A stretch of 34,521 nucleotides of DNA. Source: Gemmatimonadota bacterium (lineage in GTDB: Bacteria > Gemmatimonadota > Gemmatimonadetes > Gemmatimonadales > Gemmatimonadaceae). A program made the position numbers and the translations under genes. Under the pieces are notes generated by a model, which did no database searches, had not been told where the DNA came from, and worked only from the letters and a program-made list of their open reading frames with translations. Location: the NCBI GenBank assembly GCA_016871915.1, contig VHBP01000021.1, forward strand, positions 1 through 34,521, in the 5' to 3' direction. How positions within the stretch are numbered: the stretch's first letter is position 1; each line of letters opens with the position of its first letter. Of this stretch, positions 14,730-22,531 are shown in pieces.

Positions 14730-16463
14730 ATGCGCCTGCACCGAGTGCTCCGCACGATTCCCTTCGCGCTGATCGGGCTCGCGTCGGCATGCAGTACGCC
14801 ACCTGCCGCCCCCGACCGCCTCTTCGTCAACGCGCGCATCTGGACCGGTGATGCGACGCGTCCCGAGGCGACGGCGATCGCCATCCGTCGCGACTCGATC
14901 ATCGCGATTGGGACCGATGATTCGTTGCGCACCCTCGCGGGCCCCGAGACGATCATCGAGGATCTGGGTGGGCGGCGTGTGATCCCTGGCTTCCATGACG
15001 CGCACTGGCATCTCCCGACGCGCCGCACCGCCGACCTCAATGGCGCCGAGGATGTCGCGGAGCTCCTGTCGCGACTCCAGGCCTTCGCCACCGAGCTACC
15101 GGAGGATGCCTGGGTCACCGGCCGCGGCTGGACCCCGCAGCTCTTCCCAGGCCGCATGGCGCATCGACGCTATCTCGATGCCGCCTTTCCCACCCGTCCC
15201 GTCCTCCTTACCGACCGCGACGGGCATCAGGTGCTCGCCAACACCGTCGCGCTGCAACGCGCGGGGATCACCGGGGAGACGCCCGCATCGGTCGGGGGCG
15301 CGATCGTCCTCGATCGCGACGGAACGCCCACCGGTCTGCTCCAAGAGACGGCGATGCCGCTCGTGCGGAATCAGCTCCCCGCCCCGACGGTGGATGAGGT
15401 GTATGCCGCCCTTCGCTATGAGATGCACCGCGCTGCTTCGCACGGACTGACGGCGCTCCAGCTCGCTCAGGGGATAAGCGCCACGGAGGACTCGGCGATC
15501 GCCCGGGCGGTCGCGGACGATTCCTTACTGGTGCGACTCCGCGTCGGCGTGCCGTTCGCCGCGACGGTGGCCGATTCGACCCTCGCGTCATTCGCCGAAC
15601 GGATGCGTACGTCGACCGGTCCGCTCGTGCGCTACGGACTCGCCAAGGGGATGCTCGATGGCACCGTCGATGCAGGCACGGCAGCGATGCTCGAACCCTA
15701 CAGCGCGGGGAACAAGAGCCTCGGGCTCCTCCGCTGGGATCCCGACACACTGCGGATGACGATCGCACGCTATGACCGCGCCGGACTGCAGGTGGCGCTC
15801 CATGCCATCGGGGATCGCGCCATCCGCGTCGCCCTCGATGCGTACGAGCAGGTCCAGCGCGATGGCGGCCGCCCTGACGCGCGCCATCGGATCGAACATC
15901 TCGAGGTGCCGCATCCCGATGACATCCCGCGCTTCAAGGCGCTGGGCGTGCTCGCCTCGACGCAGGCGATCTTCGCGATGCCCGATGTCAACGCGCTCGG
16001 GAACTATCTCCCGATGCTCGGACCGGAGCGAGCGGAGCGCCCGATGCCATTCAAGGCGCTCGATGACGCGGGGGCGATCCAGCCCTTCGGGAGCGATTAT
16101 CCGGTCTTCCCGATGAATCCCCTGATCGGGATCTACACGGCGGTCACGCGCCAACTCGACGATGGAATGCCCTTCGGCGGGTGGATCCCGGCGCAGCGCA
16201 TCTCTATCGAGGCGGCGCTCCGCCACTACACCGCCGATGCCGCCTATGCAGCGTTCCGGGAACCGGAGATCGGGGTACTCCGCACGGGGATGCTCGCCGA
16301 CTTCGTCGTCTTCTCCGAGGAGATCCTCGACGTGCCTCCGGTGGCGCTGATGCGCGCGAAGCCGGTGCTCACCGTGATGGGGGGACGTGACACCTACCGC
16401 ACGCTGCGCGCGGCGCGGGATACCACGCGCGATACGACGCGCGATACGACGCGCGCGCCCTGA
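14730..16463 (+). CDS. Lipoprotein amidohydrolase, YtcJ-like
   Basis: The 577-residue protein belongs to the Amidohydrolase_3 (YtcJ/LAF3-like) metal-dependent hydrolases. A signal peptide ends in LASAC (Cys21), so it is probably a lipoprotein facing the periplasm. Metal-site motifs in order are GFHDAHWH (about residues 87-94), HAIGDRAIR, RIEHLEV and the acidic FGSDYPV. These proteins hydrolyse amide or cyclic substrates; the substrate is unknown. The C-terminus carries three exact DTTR tetrapeptides from a 12-bp tandem repeat (16419-16454) before the stop, an odd tail outside the fold. It follows the lipase-like gene closely. It abuts a convergent transporter gene with no base between the two stop codons (TGATCA at 16461-16466). 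Confidence 0.88.
   Translation: MRLHRVLRTIPFALIGLASACSTPPAAPDRLFVNARIWTGDATRPEATAIAIRRDSIIAIGTDDSLRTLAGPETIIEDLGGRRVIPGFHDAHWHLPTRRTADLNGAEDVAELLSRLQAFATELPEDAWVTGRGWTPQLFPGRMAHRRYLDAAFPTRPVLLTDRDGHQVLANTVALQRAGITGETPASVGGAIVLDRDGTPTGLLQETAMPLVRNQLPAPTVDEVYAALRYEMHRAASHGLTALQLAQGISATEDSAIARAVADDSLLVRLRVGVPFAATVADSTLASFAERMRTSTGPLVRYGLAKGMLDGTVDAGTAAMLEPYSAGNKSLGLLRWDPDTLRMTIARYDRAGLQVALHAIGDRAIRVALDAYEQVQRDGGRPDARHRIEHLEVPHPDDIPRFKALGVLASTQAIFAMPDVNALGNYLPMLGPERAERPMPFKALDDAGAIQPFGSDYPVFPMNPLIGIYTAVTRQLDDGMPFGGWIPAQRISIEAALRHYTADAAYAAFREPEIGVLRTGMLADFVVFSEEILDVPPVALMRAKPVLTVMGGRDTYRTLRAARDTTRDTTRDTTRAP
16419..16454 (+). repeat. 12-bp tandem repeat, three copies, in-frame
   Basis: GATACCACGCGC is followed by two copies of GATACGACGCGC. 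Each unit encodes DTTR at the end of the amidohydrolase. One base differs in the first copy. The unit length is a multiple of three, so copy-number change would keep the frame. Confidence 0.9.
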
Positions 16464-18092
16464 TCACCCCGAAGCGAGATCGATGTCCTTGGTCTCGCGC
16501 ACGAAGATCGCACCCACGATCAGCGTGAGGGTCGCGATGATCACCGGATACCAGAGCCCGGAGTAGATGTCGCCCGTGGCGGCGACGATCGCGAACGAGG
16601 TCGTCGGGAGGAAGCCGCCGAACCACCCGTTCCCGATGTGATAGGGCAAAGACATCGAGGTGTAGCGAATGCGAGTCGGGAACATCTCGACGAGCATCGC
16701 CGCGATCGGACCGTAGACCAACGTCACGTAGAGGACGAGGATCCAGAGGATGAGCACGACCATCGGTGTATCGATGCGCTCAGGATCGGCCTTCGTCGGA
16801 TACGCGGCCTCAGTGAGCGTGGCGGTCAGCGTCGCATCGAAGGTCGCCTTGGTCGCCGAGTCAGCAACCGTCGCATCGTACGCCGGGATCTCGGATCCCC
16901 CGACTCGGACCAGCGCCGAACCAGTCCCCGCCTGATTGCGATAGGGGATCCCGCGCTTCACCAGCGCGGCCTTCGCCACATCACAGGACGAGGTGAAGGC
17001 GCTCGTCCCCACTGGATTGAATTGCACCGAGCACTCGGCGGGATCGGCGACGACCACCACGGGGGCGGTGGCCTGTGCCGCCTCGAGCGCCGGGTTGGCA
17101 TAGTGCGTCAGGGCGCGGAAGAGCGGGAAATACGTGAGCGCCGCGAGCGCGCACCCTGCGAGGATGACCGGCTTCCGTCCGATCTTGTCCGAGAGCTTCC
17201 CGAAGATCACGAAGAAGGGGGTGCCCAGGAGGAGCGAGACCGCGACGAGCACATTCCCCGTCTGCAGATCGACCTTGAGCGTCTGCGTCAGGAAGAAGAG
17301 GGTGTAGAACTGCCCCGTATACCAGACCACCGCCTGTCCGGCGGTGAGCCCGAAGAGCGCGATGAGCACCACGCGCAGGTTGGGCCAGGAGCCGAACGAT
17401 TCCTTGAGCGGGGCCTTGGAGGTCGTCCCCTCCGCCTTCATAGCCTTGAAGACGGGCGACTCCTCGAGCGCAAGCCGGATCCAGACCGAGATCCCGAGCA
17501 ACACAAGTGAGACGAGGAATGGGATGCGCCATCCCCACGCGGCGAACGTCTCAGCCCCGAGGACCACGCGACAGGTGGTGATCACGAGGAGCGAGAGGAA
17601 GAGCCCCATCGTCGCCGTCGTCTGGATCCACGAGGTGTAGCTCCCGCGCTCACCCGGTGGTGCATGCTCCGCCACATAGGTGGCCGCGCCACCGTACTCC
17701 CCACCGAGCGCGAGGCCCTGCAAGAGGCGCAGGAGGATCAGGATGATCGGTGCCGCGATCCCGATCTGCGCATACGACGGGAGGATCCCGACGATGAAGG
17801 TCGAGACCCCCATCAGGAGGATCGTGACGAGGAAGGTGTGCTTGCGTCCCACGAGGTCGCCGAGCCGTCCGAAGACGAGCGCGCCGAAGGGGCGCACCGC
17901 GAACCCTGCCGCGAAGGCGAGGAGGGCGAAGATAAACCCCGCTGTCGGATTGACTCCCGAGAAGAACTGCGCCCCGATGATCCCGGCGAGCGAGCCGTAG
18001 AGGTAGAAGTCGTACCACTCGAAGATCGTACCGAGGGACGAGGCGACGATCACCTTGCGGGCGTCGCGGGTGGTGTCTGGGATCAGGGCCAT
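16464..18092 (-). CDS. MFS transporter, metabolite:H+ symporter (MHS) family
   Basis: The 542-residue inner-membrane protein is like ProP, KgtP and ShiA of the MHS family. Typical marks are SSLGTIFEWYDFYLYGSLA (helix 1), VFGRLGDLVGRKHTFL (motif A), LLQGLALGGEYGGAATYVAEH and ESPVFKAMK near the central loop. It probably imports an organic acid, betaine or amino acid with protons. Unusually, about 105 residues (roughly 330-438) are inserted between two C-terminal-half helices. The insert is rich in Ala and Thr with two Cys (AECSVQF and SSCDVAK) that could form a disulfide in an outside loop. Family members are usually 430-480 residues. The gene follows the DUF5916 gene by 22 bp on the same strand. 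Confidence 0.9.
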   Translation of the reverse strand: MALIPDTTRDARKVIVASSLGTIFEWYDFYLYGSLAGIIGAQFFSGVNPTAGFIFALLAFAAGFAVRPFGALVFGRLGDLVGRKHTFLVTILLMGVSTFIVGILPSYAQIGIAAPIILILLRLLQGLALGGEYGGAATYVAEHAPPGERGSYTSWIQTTATMGLFLSLLVITTCRVVLGAETFAAWGWRIPFLVSLVLLGISVWIRLALEESPVFKAMKAEGTTSKAPLKESFGSWPNLRVVLIALFGLTAGQAVVWYTGQFYTLFFLTQTLKVDLQTGNVLVAVSLLLGTPFFVIFGKLSDKIGRKPVILAGCALAALTYFPLFRALTHYANPALEAAQATAPVVVVADPAECSVQFNPVGTSAFTSSCDVAKAALVKRGIPYRNQAGTGSALVRVGGSEIPAYDATVADSATKATFDATLTATLTEAAYPTKADPERIDTPMVVLILWILVLYVTLVYGPIAAMLVEMFPTRIRYTSMSLPYHIGNGWFGGFLPTTSFAIVAATGDIYSGLWYPVIIATLTLIVGAIFVRETKDIDLASG

Positions 18093-18114
18093 GGAGAGAG
18101 AAGATGCCGCGTCC

Positions 18115-20631
18115 CTATGGATTCATCCAGTACGAGAACTTGAGCAGGAGGGTGTTGTTCGGGTGGGCGGCGAAGAGACGCCCGAGGTCCTGCCGTGGGG
18201 CGAAGGGCCCCGGCGCGCTCCCATCCCCGCGCCCCTGCTGCCAAACGAGGAAGAGTTGCGAGCCGAGCCGGTACTCCCACCGGAGCACGACGTTCGAGTT
18301 GAACTGTCGGCTGGTGAAGGTGCCGATCGGACCGGCGGTGGTACCATAGGGGCGGAACCGGTCCGCATACCGCGGGGCATCGGAGGCGACGATCTCGCGG
18401 CGGTCGGTAAACTCTCCAGCCGAGATGAAGGGTTGGGCGTACACCTGCAGACTCACCGTCGGGGTGAGAGTGATGTTGAACCGCGTCGTGAGGACCAGGG
18501 TCGACTGCGCCAGGCGTGCCACGGTGTAGTGGGTCGTATCACTCAGGACATCGCCATAATTGGCAAAATGCTGGGAGTCATCGACGCGGCGCTCATACCC
18601 CGTGCCCACCTCAAGGGAGGTGCGGGTCCCGATGCGCCCGATCAGACCGACTTCTGCCGTAGAGCGCCAAGAGCGATCGTCTTCCCCCTTCACAAACTCC
18701 ACTTGGAGCGTGGGTTGGATCGGGCGCCGGAGATCACCCTCGAACTCAAAGGAGATGAGCTGGCTCGGCGACATCCGCAGCGCCGGTCCACCCCGGGCGC
18801 AGGTTATACACCGCGTCGCTCCGAGATTCCAGGTCGTGTAGTAGAGCTCGACCCCCCAGAAGTTGAGGAGTTCAGCCCGCCCGAAGAGCGCGACAGACGA
18901 TCCGGTCGGTAGGCCACCCGTCGTCCAATGTTGCTCCGCGTTCACATTCAGATTTCCTCGCCGATACCATGACGACGGCTGCACCGAGGCGAACGAGAGC
19001 TGATTCCGCAGCATCGCATCGTTCACAAGCGTCACGAAGCCGAGGTCATTGAGCTCCGTCCCCGGCTCGGCGTAGCGCGTGACCGTCTCCCACCGGACCC
19101 GCCCCGCATAGCGTCGCAACTGGAGGGAGTGCACCCCACCATCCATCAGCGTCCGCGTGGAGTCGTAGATGAATTCGTTGCTAGGACGCTGCGCATAGTG
19201 CACGCTGGTGAGCTGCGTGCGGCGTATCGCCGCCTCGCTCCCTCGGACCACGCTCCGTCCCGTATACGCGGCGACCTCCCAGCGCTCCGCGAACCGATGA
19301 TAGCCCTGCAAGAGGAGCGTCGAGGCATCGCGCCGGAGGAAGGGCTCGGTATCGTCATCGAGGTCGCGGATCATCGAGGTGAGCATCGTCCCGATCTGCG
19401 ACCGTCCCTCGCGGAAATCCTGGACGAATCGCCCCACGAGGGTCGCCGTGCGCGGCTCGATCGTGCGCCCGCTCTTCCCGACCTCCTTGGCGCTCGAGAC
19501 CGCGACCACGCCGAACTGGGCCCCGCTCTTAAGCCGGCCCGTGAGCTTGGCCGCCCCCTCGATCCGGCTGAAGAGGGGATCGCGTGCACCCGACCGAAGC
19601 GACGGCGTCCGTCCCAAGCGGCGCGTGTAAAAGATCCCCTCGCAGGGCCCCCCGCACCGGAAGAGACTCCCCCCCTCGAGGAAGAAGGGGCGCCGCTCCT
19701 CGAAGCGGATCTCGAACGCCGAGAGATTGAGCACGGCGGGGTCCGCCTCGACCTGCCCGAAGTCGGGATTGATCGTCGCGTCAAGGGTGACGTTCGGTCC
19801 GAGTCCTGCCTTGAGGTCGAGCCCGACCGTCTGCTGCTGCGGATGTCGCCACCCCCCACCGACCTGGGGCTCGGTGACGTTCTTCGTCACCGCATAGGGC
19901 ATCACCTCGACCCGTCGGGCACTCCCGACCCCGGTGATCCCGACGAGGTCCCCGAGCTGTGAGGCGAAGGTCTGCATCGAGCCGCGATAGGTGGGCCAGG
20001 CATCGCGCTCCCCGTAGCGTGCCACATCGCGCCAGATCCCGAAGCCGAAGACCAATTCCTCCGCCGGCGTGTAGCGCAACTGACTGAACGGGATCGCGTA
20101 CTCGGCGGTCCAGCCGAGCGAGTCGGTCTGCACCGCCACATCCCAGACGCTGTCCCAGGAGCCATCCTCCTGCACATCGTTGGAGATGTTGGCATCGCGC
20201 TTCACCCCGGCGGGATTCACCATAAACTGCATCCCGCTGCGACGGTCGTGGAAGCCGTCGATCACGACCTTGATCCACTCCGATGGCGTGCGCACATCGC
20301 GGCGGCTCAGGAGTGAGACGAGCGAATCGGGACGTGGATCGTACATCCGGAGGAAGACGTAGACCGCCCGGTCGTCGTAGGCCACTTGGAAGGCGGTCCG
20401 AAAGCGAGCGGGGCCGGCCTCGACCGGGACGAACTGCGTGAAGTCGTCGGTGATGGGGGCGGCGCGCCAGACCGACTCGCGATCATGTCCATCGAGGGTG
20501 ATCGGCGTGGTCGTGCGGACGGCTCGAGCGGTCGGGGTCGCCGGGGTCGTGTCTTGCGCGCGCGCGAGGCTCGCTGGCACGACGAGCCATGCCATCATGG
20601 CGACGTAGCGGGATGATCGGGGGAAGGTCAC
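18115..20631 (-). CDS. DUF5916 outer-membrane protein with CBM9-like N-terminus
   Basis: With the GTG at 20631 the product is 838 residues. That start is chosen because a near-perfect TAAGGAGG lies 3 nt before it and the protein then begins with a normal signal peptide ending in ASLARA. An ATG 36 bp upstream has no ribosome site. After the signal, a carbohydrate-binding-module-9-like sandwich (about residues 30-200) contains ITLDGHDRESVWRAAP and VQTDSLGWTAEYAIPFSQL. The rest fits the DUF5916 domain, with KAGLGPNVTLDATINPDFGQVEADP followed by many short amphipathic strands ending near the C-terminus, consistent with an outer-membrane beta-barrel. The function is unknown; sugar binding is suggested by the first domain only. 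Two CxxC-type pairs (RCGGPC and CITC) are notable. Confidence 0.87.
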   Translation of the reverse strand: MTFPRSSRYVAMMAWLVVPASLARAQDTTPATPTARAVRTTTPITLDGHDRESVWRAAPITDDFTQFVPVEAGPARFRTAFQVAYDDRAVYVFLRMYDPRPDSLVSLLSRRDVRTPSEWIKVVIDGFHDRRSGMQFMVNPAGVKRDANISNDVQEDGSWDSVWDVAVQTDSLGWTAEYAIPFSQLRYTPAEELVFGFGIWRDVARYGERDAWPTYRGSMQTFASQLGDLVGITGVGSARRVEVMPYAVTKNVTEPQVGGGWRHPQQQTVGLDLKAGLGPNVTLDATINPDFGQVEADPAVLNLSAFEIRFEERRPFFLEGGSLFRCGGPCEGIFYTRRLGRTPSLRSGARDPLFSRIEGAAKLTGRLKSGAQFGVVAVSSAKEVGKSGRTIEPRTATLVGRFVQDFREGRSQIGTMLTSMIRDLDDDTEPFLRRDASTLLLQGYHRFAERWEVAAYTGRSVVRGSEAAIRRTQLTSVHYAQRPSNEFIYDSTRTLMDGGVHSLQLRRYAGRVRWETVTRYAEPGTELNDLGFVTLVNDAMLRNQLSFASVQPSSWYRRGNLNVNAEQHWTTGGLPTGSSVALFGRAELLNFWGVELYYTTWNLGATRCITCARGGPALRMSPSQLISFEFEGDLRRPIQPTLQVEFVKGEDDRSWRSTAEVGLIGRIGTRTSLEVGTGYERRVDDSQHFANYGDVLSDTTHYTVARLAQSTLVLTTRFNITLTPTVSLQVYAQPFISAGEFTDRREIVASDAPRYADRFRPYGTTAGPIGTFTSRQFNSNVVLRWEYRLGSQLFLVWQQGRGDGSAPGPFAPRQDLGRLFAAHPNNTLLLKFSYWMNP

Positions 20632-20677
20632 AGCCCTCCTTACGAACGCCAGTCCCAAAATGTTCATCTGAACCCGC

Positions 20678-21803
20678 TCACCACCCGCGATGGTTCACCC
20701 ACCGGTCGACGACCCGCGTCCCATCACAGACCTCGTAGTGCGCATGCTGCGCCGCCGTCAGACAGGAATGATTGGCGAGGATCCGCACCCGCGCACCGAC
20801 CGGCAGTCGCTCGAGGAGCGCCCGGTCGTGGACCGTCACCCACCCATGCTCCTGCGAGAGCGCCGTCACCCGGAGTCCGAGGTCTTCGCCCTCCAGCGTC
20901 ACCAGACGCCCGAAGTGCGTCACCCCATCGGGATCGGCGATCCCAGCATCCTTGCTCATCGCGATCGAGCCCGCATCGAGGAGCATCATCCCGCGCGCGA
21001 GGTCGCGATGCACCACCGCCGCGAGGACGGAGAGCGCCACATCGTCCGCCGTGCAGGAGCCGATCGTGACCTGCATCAGATCGTAGAACGCATAGTTTCC
21101 CGTGCGCACCTCATGGACGCCCGTGAGATCATCCACATGGGACGCGGTCGGGGTCGACCCGATGCTCACCGTCGGGACGGCGATCCCCGCGTCGGCGAGG
21201 CGCGCGGCAGCCGCCACCATCACCGCCCGCTCGGCGCGCGCGTACGCCAGGATCGCCGCCTGACCACGTGCCTGATACGCGTGCCCCGCATGCGTGAGGA
21301 TCCCCGCGAAGCGGAGAGACGACTGGTCGCCGATCCGCCGCGCGAGCTCGATCAGCGCGGGCCCCTCAGGATCGACCCCCGCGACCATACCCGCAGTCGA
21401 CCTTCAGGTACACATCGATCGTCACACTGGCGGCCCACGCCACCGCCGCGAGTGAGGCGGGAACCTCTCCATCATCCGTGAGGACCGCGAGCCGCGTTCC
21501 GGCGGCGTTCATCGCTGCGACCGCCGCGTATTTCCCTGGCTCGATCGGCACCGCATAGGTGATGTCGTCGAATCCCTGCGCTGCAAAGGCGCGCGCCTCG
21601 GCGAGGGTGGAGACCGTGATCCCGTGCATCCCGGCCTTCGCCTGCATCCGGCCGACCTCGATCGCCTTGTGCGTCTTCACATGCGGCCGGAGTCGCGCCC
21701 CGAGCGCGCTGAAACGCGTCGCCATCCGATGCACGTTCCGTTCGACGCGTGCGCCATCGACGAGTAGACTCGGCGTGGGCAGCGACTGCAGTTCGTTCCT
21801 CAT
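20678..21803 (-). pseudogene. Frameshifted D-serine dehydratase / D-threonine aldolase-like gene
   Basis: Two overlapping frames together make one full-length PLP enzyme of the fold-type III D-threonine aldolase/D-serine dehydratase family (about 375 residues). The N-part (21803 to about 21385) has RPHVKTHK, whose first Lys carries PLP, and ends KVDCGYGR before going out of frame and stopping. The C-part (frame starting near 21388, ending 20678) continues with AGVDPEGPALIELA and ends with the Zn-site segment ANHSCLT. That H-x-C resembles dehydratases more than aldolases (H-x-D). Family members read R-x-G-V across the break. Loss of two bases in a CGCGCG run, next to five Gs (minus-strand GGTCGCGGGGGTCG, around 21374-21387), would explain it. 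It may be a real inactivating mutation, an assembly error or, less likely, recoding. It follows the HNH gene by 16 bp. Confidence 0.8.
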
Positions 21804-21819
21804 GGTGAAACCAGTCGAC

Positions 21820-22389
21820 TTAGTCGTCGAGATAGGGCGAGGGACCATCGTCCGCGCCGAACAGCTCGCGCGCGCTCTTGCGCCGCTTCCCACCCGCCTG
21901 CGCCCGCGACGGCAAGGCCGGCCGCTCATGCTCAGGGAGGAGGTCCTTCACCATCTCCACCAACTGATGGCTCAGATGCTGGCCGTACTTGTACATCGCG
22001 ACCACGCGGGCCCGACTCGCCAAGAGGAAGACCAGGATCGGCTTATCCGCCTTCTGCGCATTGCAGGTCTTGCAGCTCAGGACGAGGTTGTCACGTCGAT
22101 CGTAGGCGGTGAGTCCCTTTCGCGGCGTGACATGATCCAAAGTGATCGACCGCTCGGCGACGGACCGATCGCAATACGCGCAGACGGGCCCATGTTGGTC
22201 GAGGAGCCACCGACGGGTCTCCACATACGCGGCGCGACCGGTGGGGAGCGAGGTCAGGGTCGGCTGCCGCTTGGCGCCGCCCCCACCTCCTCCACCTCCC
22301 CGCTTGCGGCGGCGCTTCTTGGCGCCCCCCGCGGCGGGCCGGTCTCCGCTTTCCCCGCGGCCCCCGGATCGCCCCCCAGACTTTCGCAT
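21820..22389 (-). CDS. HNH endonuclease with basic poly-Gly N-terminus
   Basis: The 189-residue protein has a compact HNH nuclease domain. C70-A-Y-C73 and C106-K-T-C109 form a zinc-binding pair of CxxC knuckles around the catalytic D85-H86 of LDHVTPR and the N101 of RRDNLVLSC, ending NAQKAD. This is the bacterial stand-alone HNH type (HNH_5/McrA-like), which cuts DNA. The first 45 residues are Gly/Arg/Lys-rich, with KKRRRKR followed by eight Gly residues, likely a flexible DNA-binding tail. The C-terminus (about 115-189) is basic and helical. No methylase, integrase or toxin partner adjoins it, so the biological role is open (repair, restriction or mobile relic). The ATG at 22389 is preferred because TATACT lies 5 nt upstream; a longer frame would cross that promoter. 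Confidence 0.85.
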   Translation of the reverse strand: MRKSGGRSGGRGESGDRPAAGGAKKRRRKRGGGGGGGGAKRQPTLTSLPTGRAAYVETRRWLLDQHGPVCAYCDRSVAERSITLDHVTPRKGLTAYDRRDNLVLSCKTCNAQKADKPILVFLLASRARVVAMYKYGQHLSHQLVEMVKDLLPEHERPALPSRAQAGGKRRKSARELFGADDGPSPYLDD

Positions 22390-22400
22390 CCATAAGTATA
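22390..22400 (-). promoter_or_regulatory. Leaderless-type -10 box of the HNH gene
   Basis: TATACT (22400-22395, minus strand) lies 5 nt before the ATG. It is the best -10 hexamer in the window and leaves no room for a Shine-Dalgarno. No convincing -35 hexamer is seen. Confidence 0.6.
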
Positions 22401-22433
22401 GCACCGAGATAGGCCCTTGAGCCCCGCGCAGTG

Positions 22434-22468
22434 CCTGTCCTAGACAGGTGGTTCCCCAGAGGGACCAC
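22434..22468. promoter_or_regulatory. Two adjacent inverted repeats, candidate operators
   Basis: CCTGTC-CTA-GACAGG (22434-22448) is a perfect 6-bp-arm palindrome. Directly beside it GTGGTTCCC (22448-22456) pairs with GGGACCAC (22461-22468) with one bulged T and a 4-nt loop. Both lie between the divergent HNH and monooxygenase promoters. The second ends 4 bp before the -35 hexamer of the catabolic operon. They suit dimeric regulators sensing an aryl-CoA or similar ligand, but no regulator gene is present in the window. Confidence 0.5.
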
Positions 22469-22472
22469 TTCC

Positions 22473-22501
22473 TTGATACTTCCGGTGTACTGGGGTAGCG
22501 T
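22473..22501 (+). promoter_or_regulatory. Sigma-70-type promoter of the aryl-CoA operon
   Basis: TTGATA (22473-22478) and TAGCGT (22496-22501) are separated by 17 bp, a good -35/-10 pair. Transcription would start near 22508, giving a leader of about 24 nt. A Shine-Dalgarno GGAGGGG (22520-22526) precedes the GTG start by 5 nt. This is a conventional leader, unlike the leaderless starts elsewhere in the window. Confidence 0.6.
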
Positions 22502-22531
22502 TGCCCCGGCGCCAACCCCGGAGGGGACTGC

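Noticed and set aside
20632-20667. ATG start 36 bp upstream for the DUF5916 protein
   Set aside because: A TAAGGAGG site lies between it and the GTG at 20631, and the GTG gives a clean signal peptide.
21820-22389. Defence island or CRISPR-associated nuclease
   Set aside because: A lone HNH gene with no repeats, methylase, helicase or other defence genes nearby does not support a system call.
22434-22468. Riboswitch or attenuator in the leader of the aryl-CoA operon
   Set aside because: The hairpins lie upstream of the predicted -35 box and would not be in the transcript.
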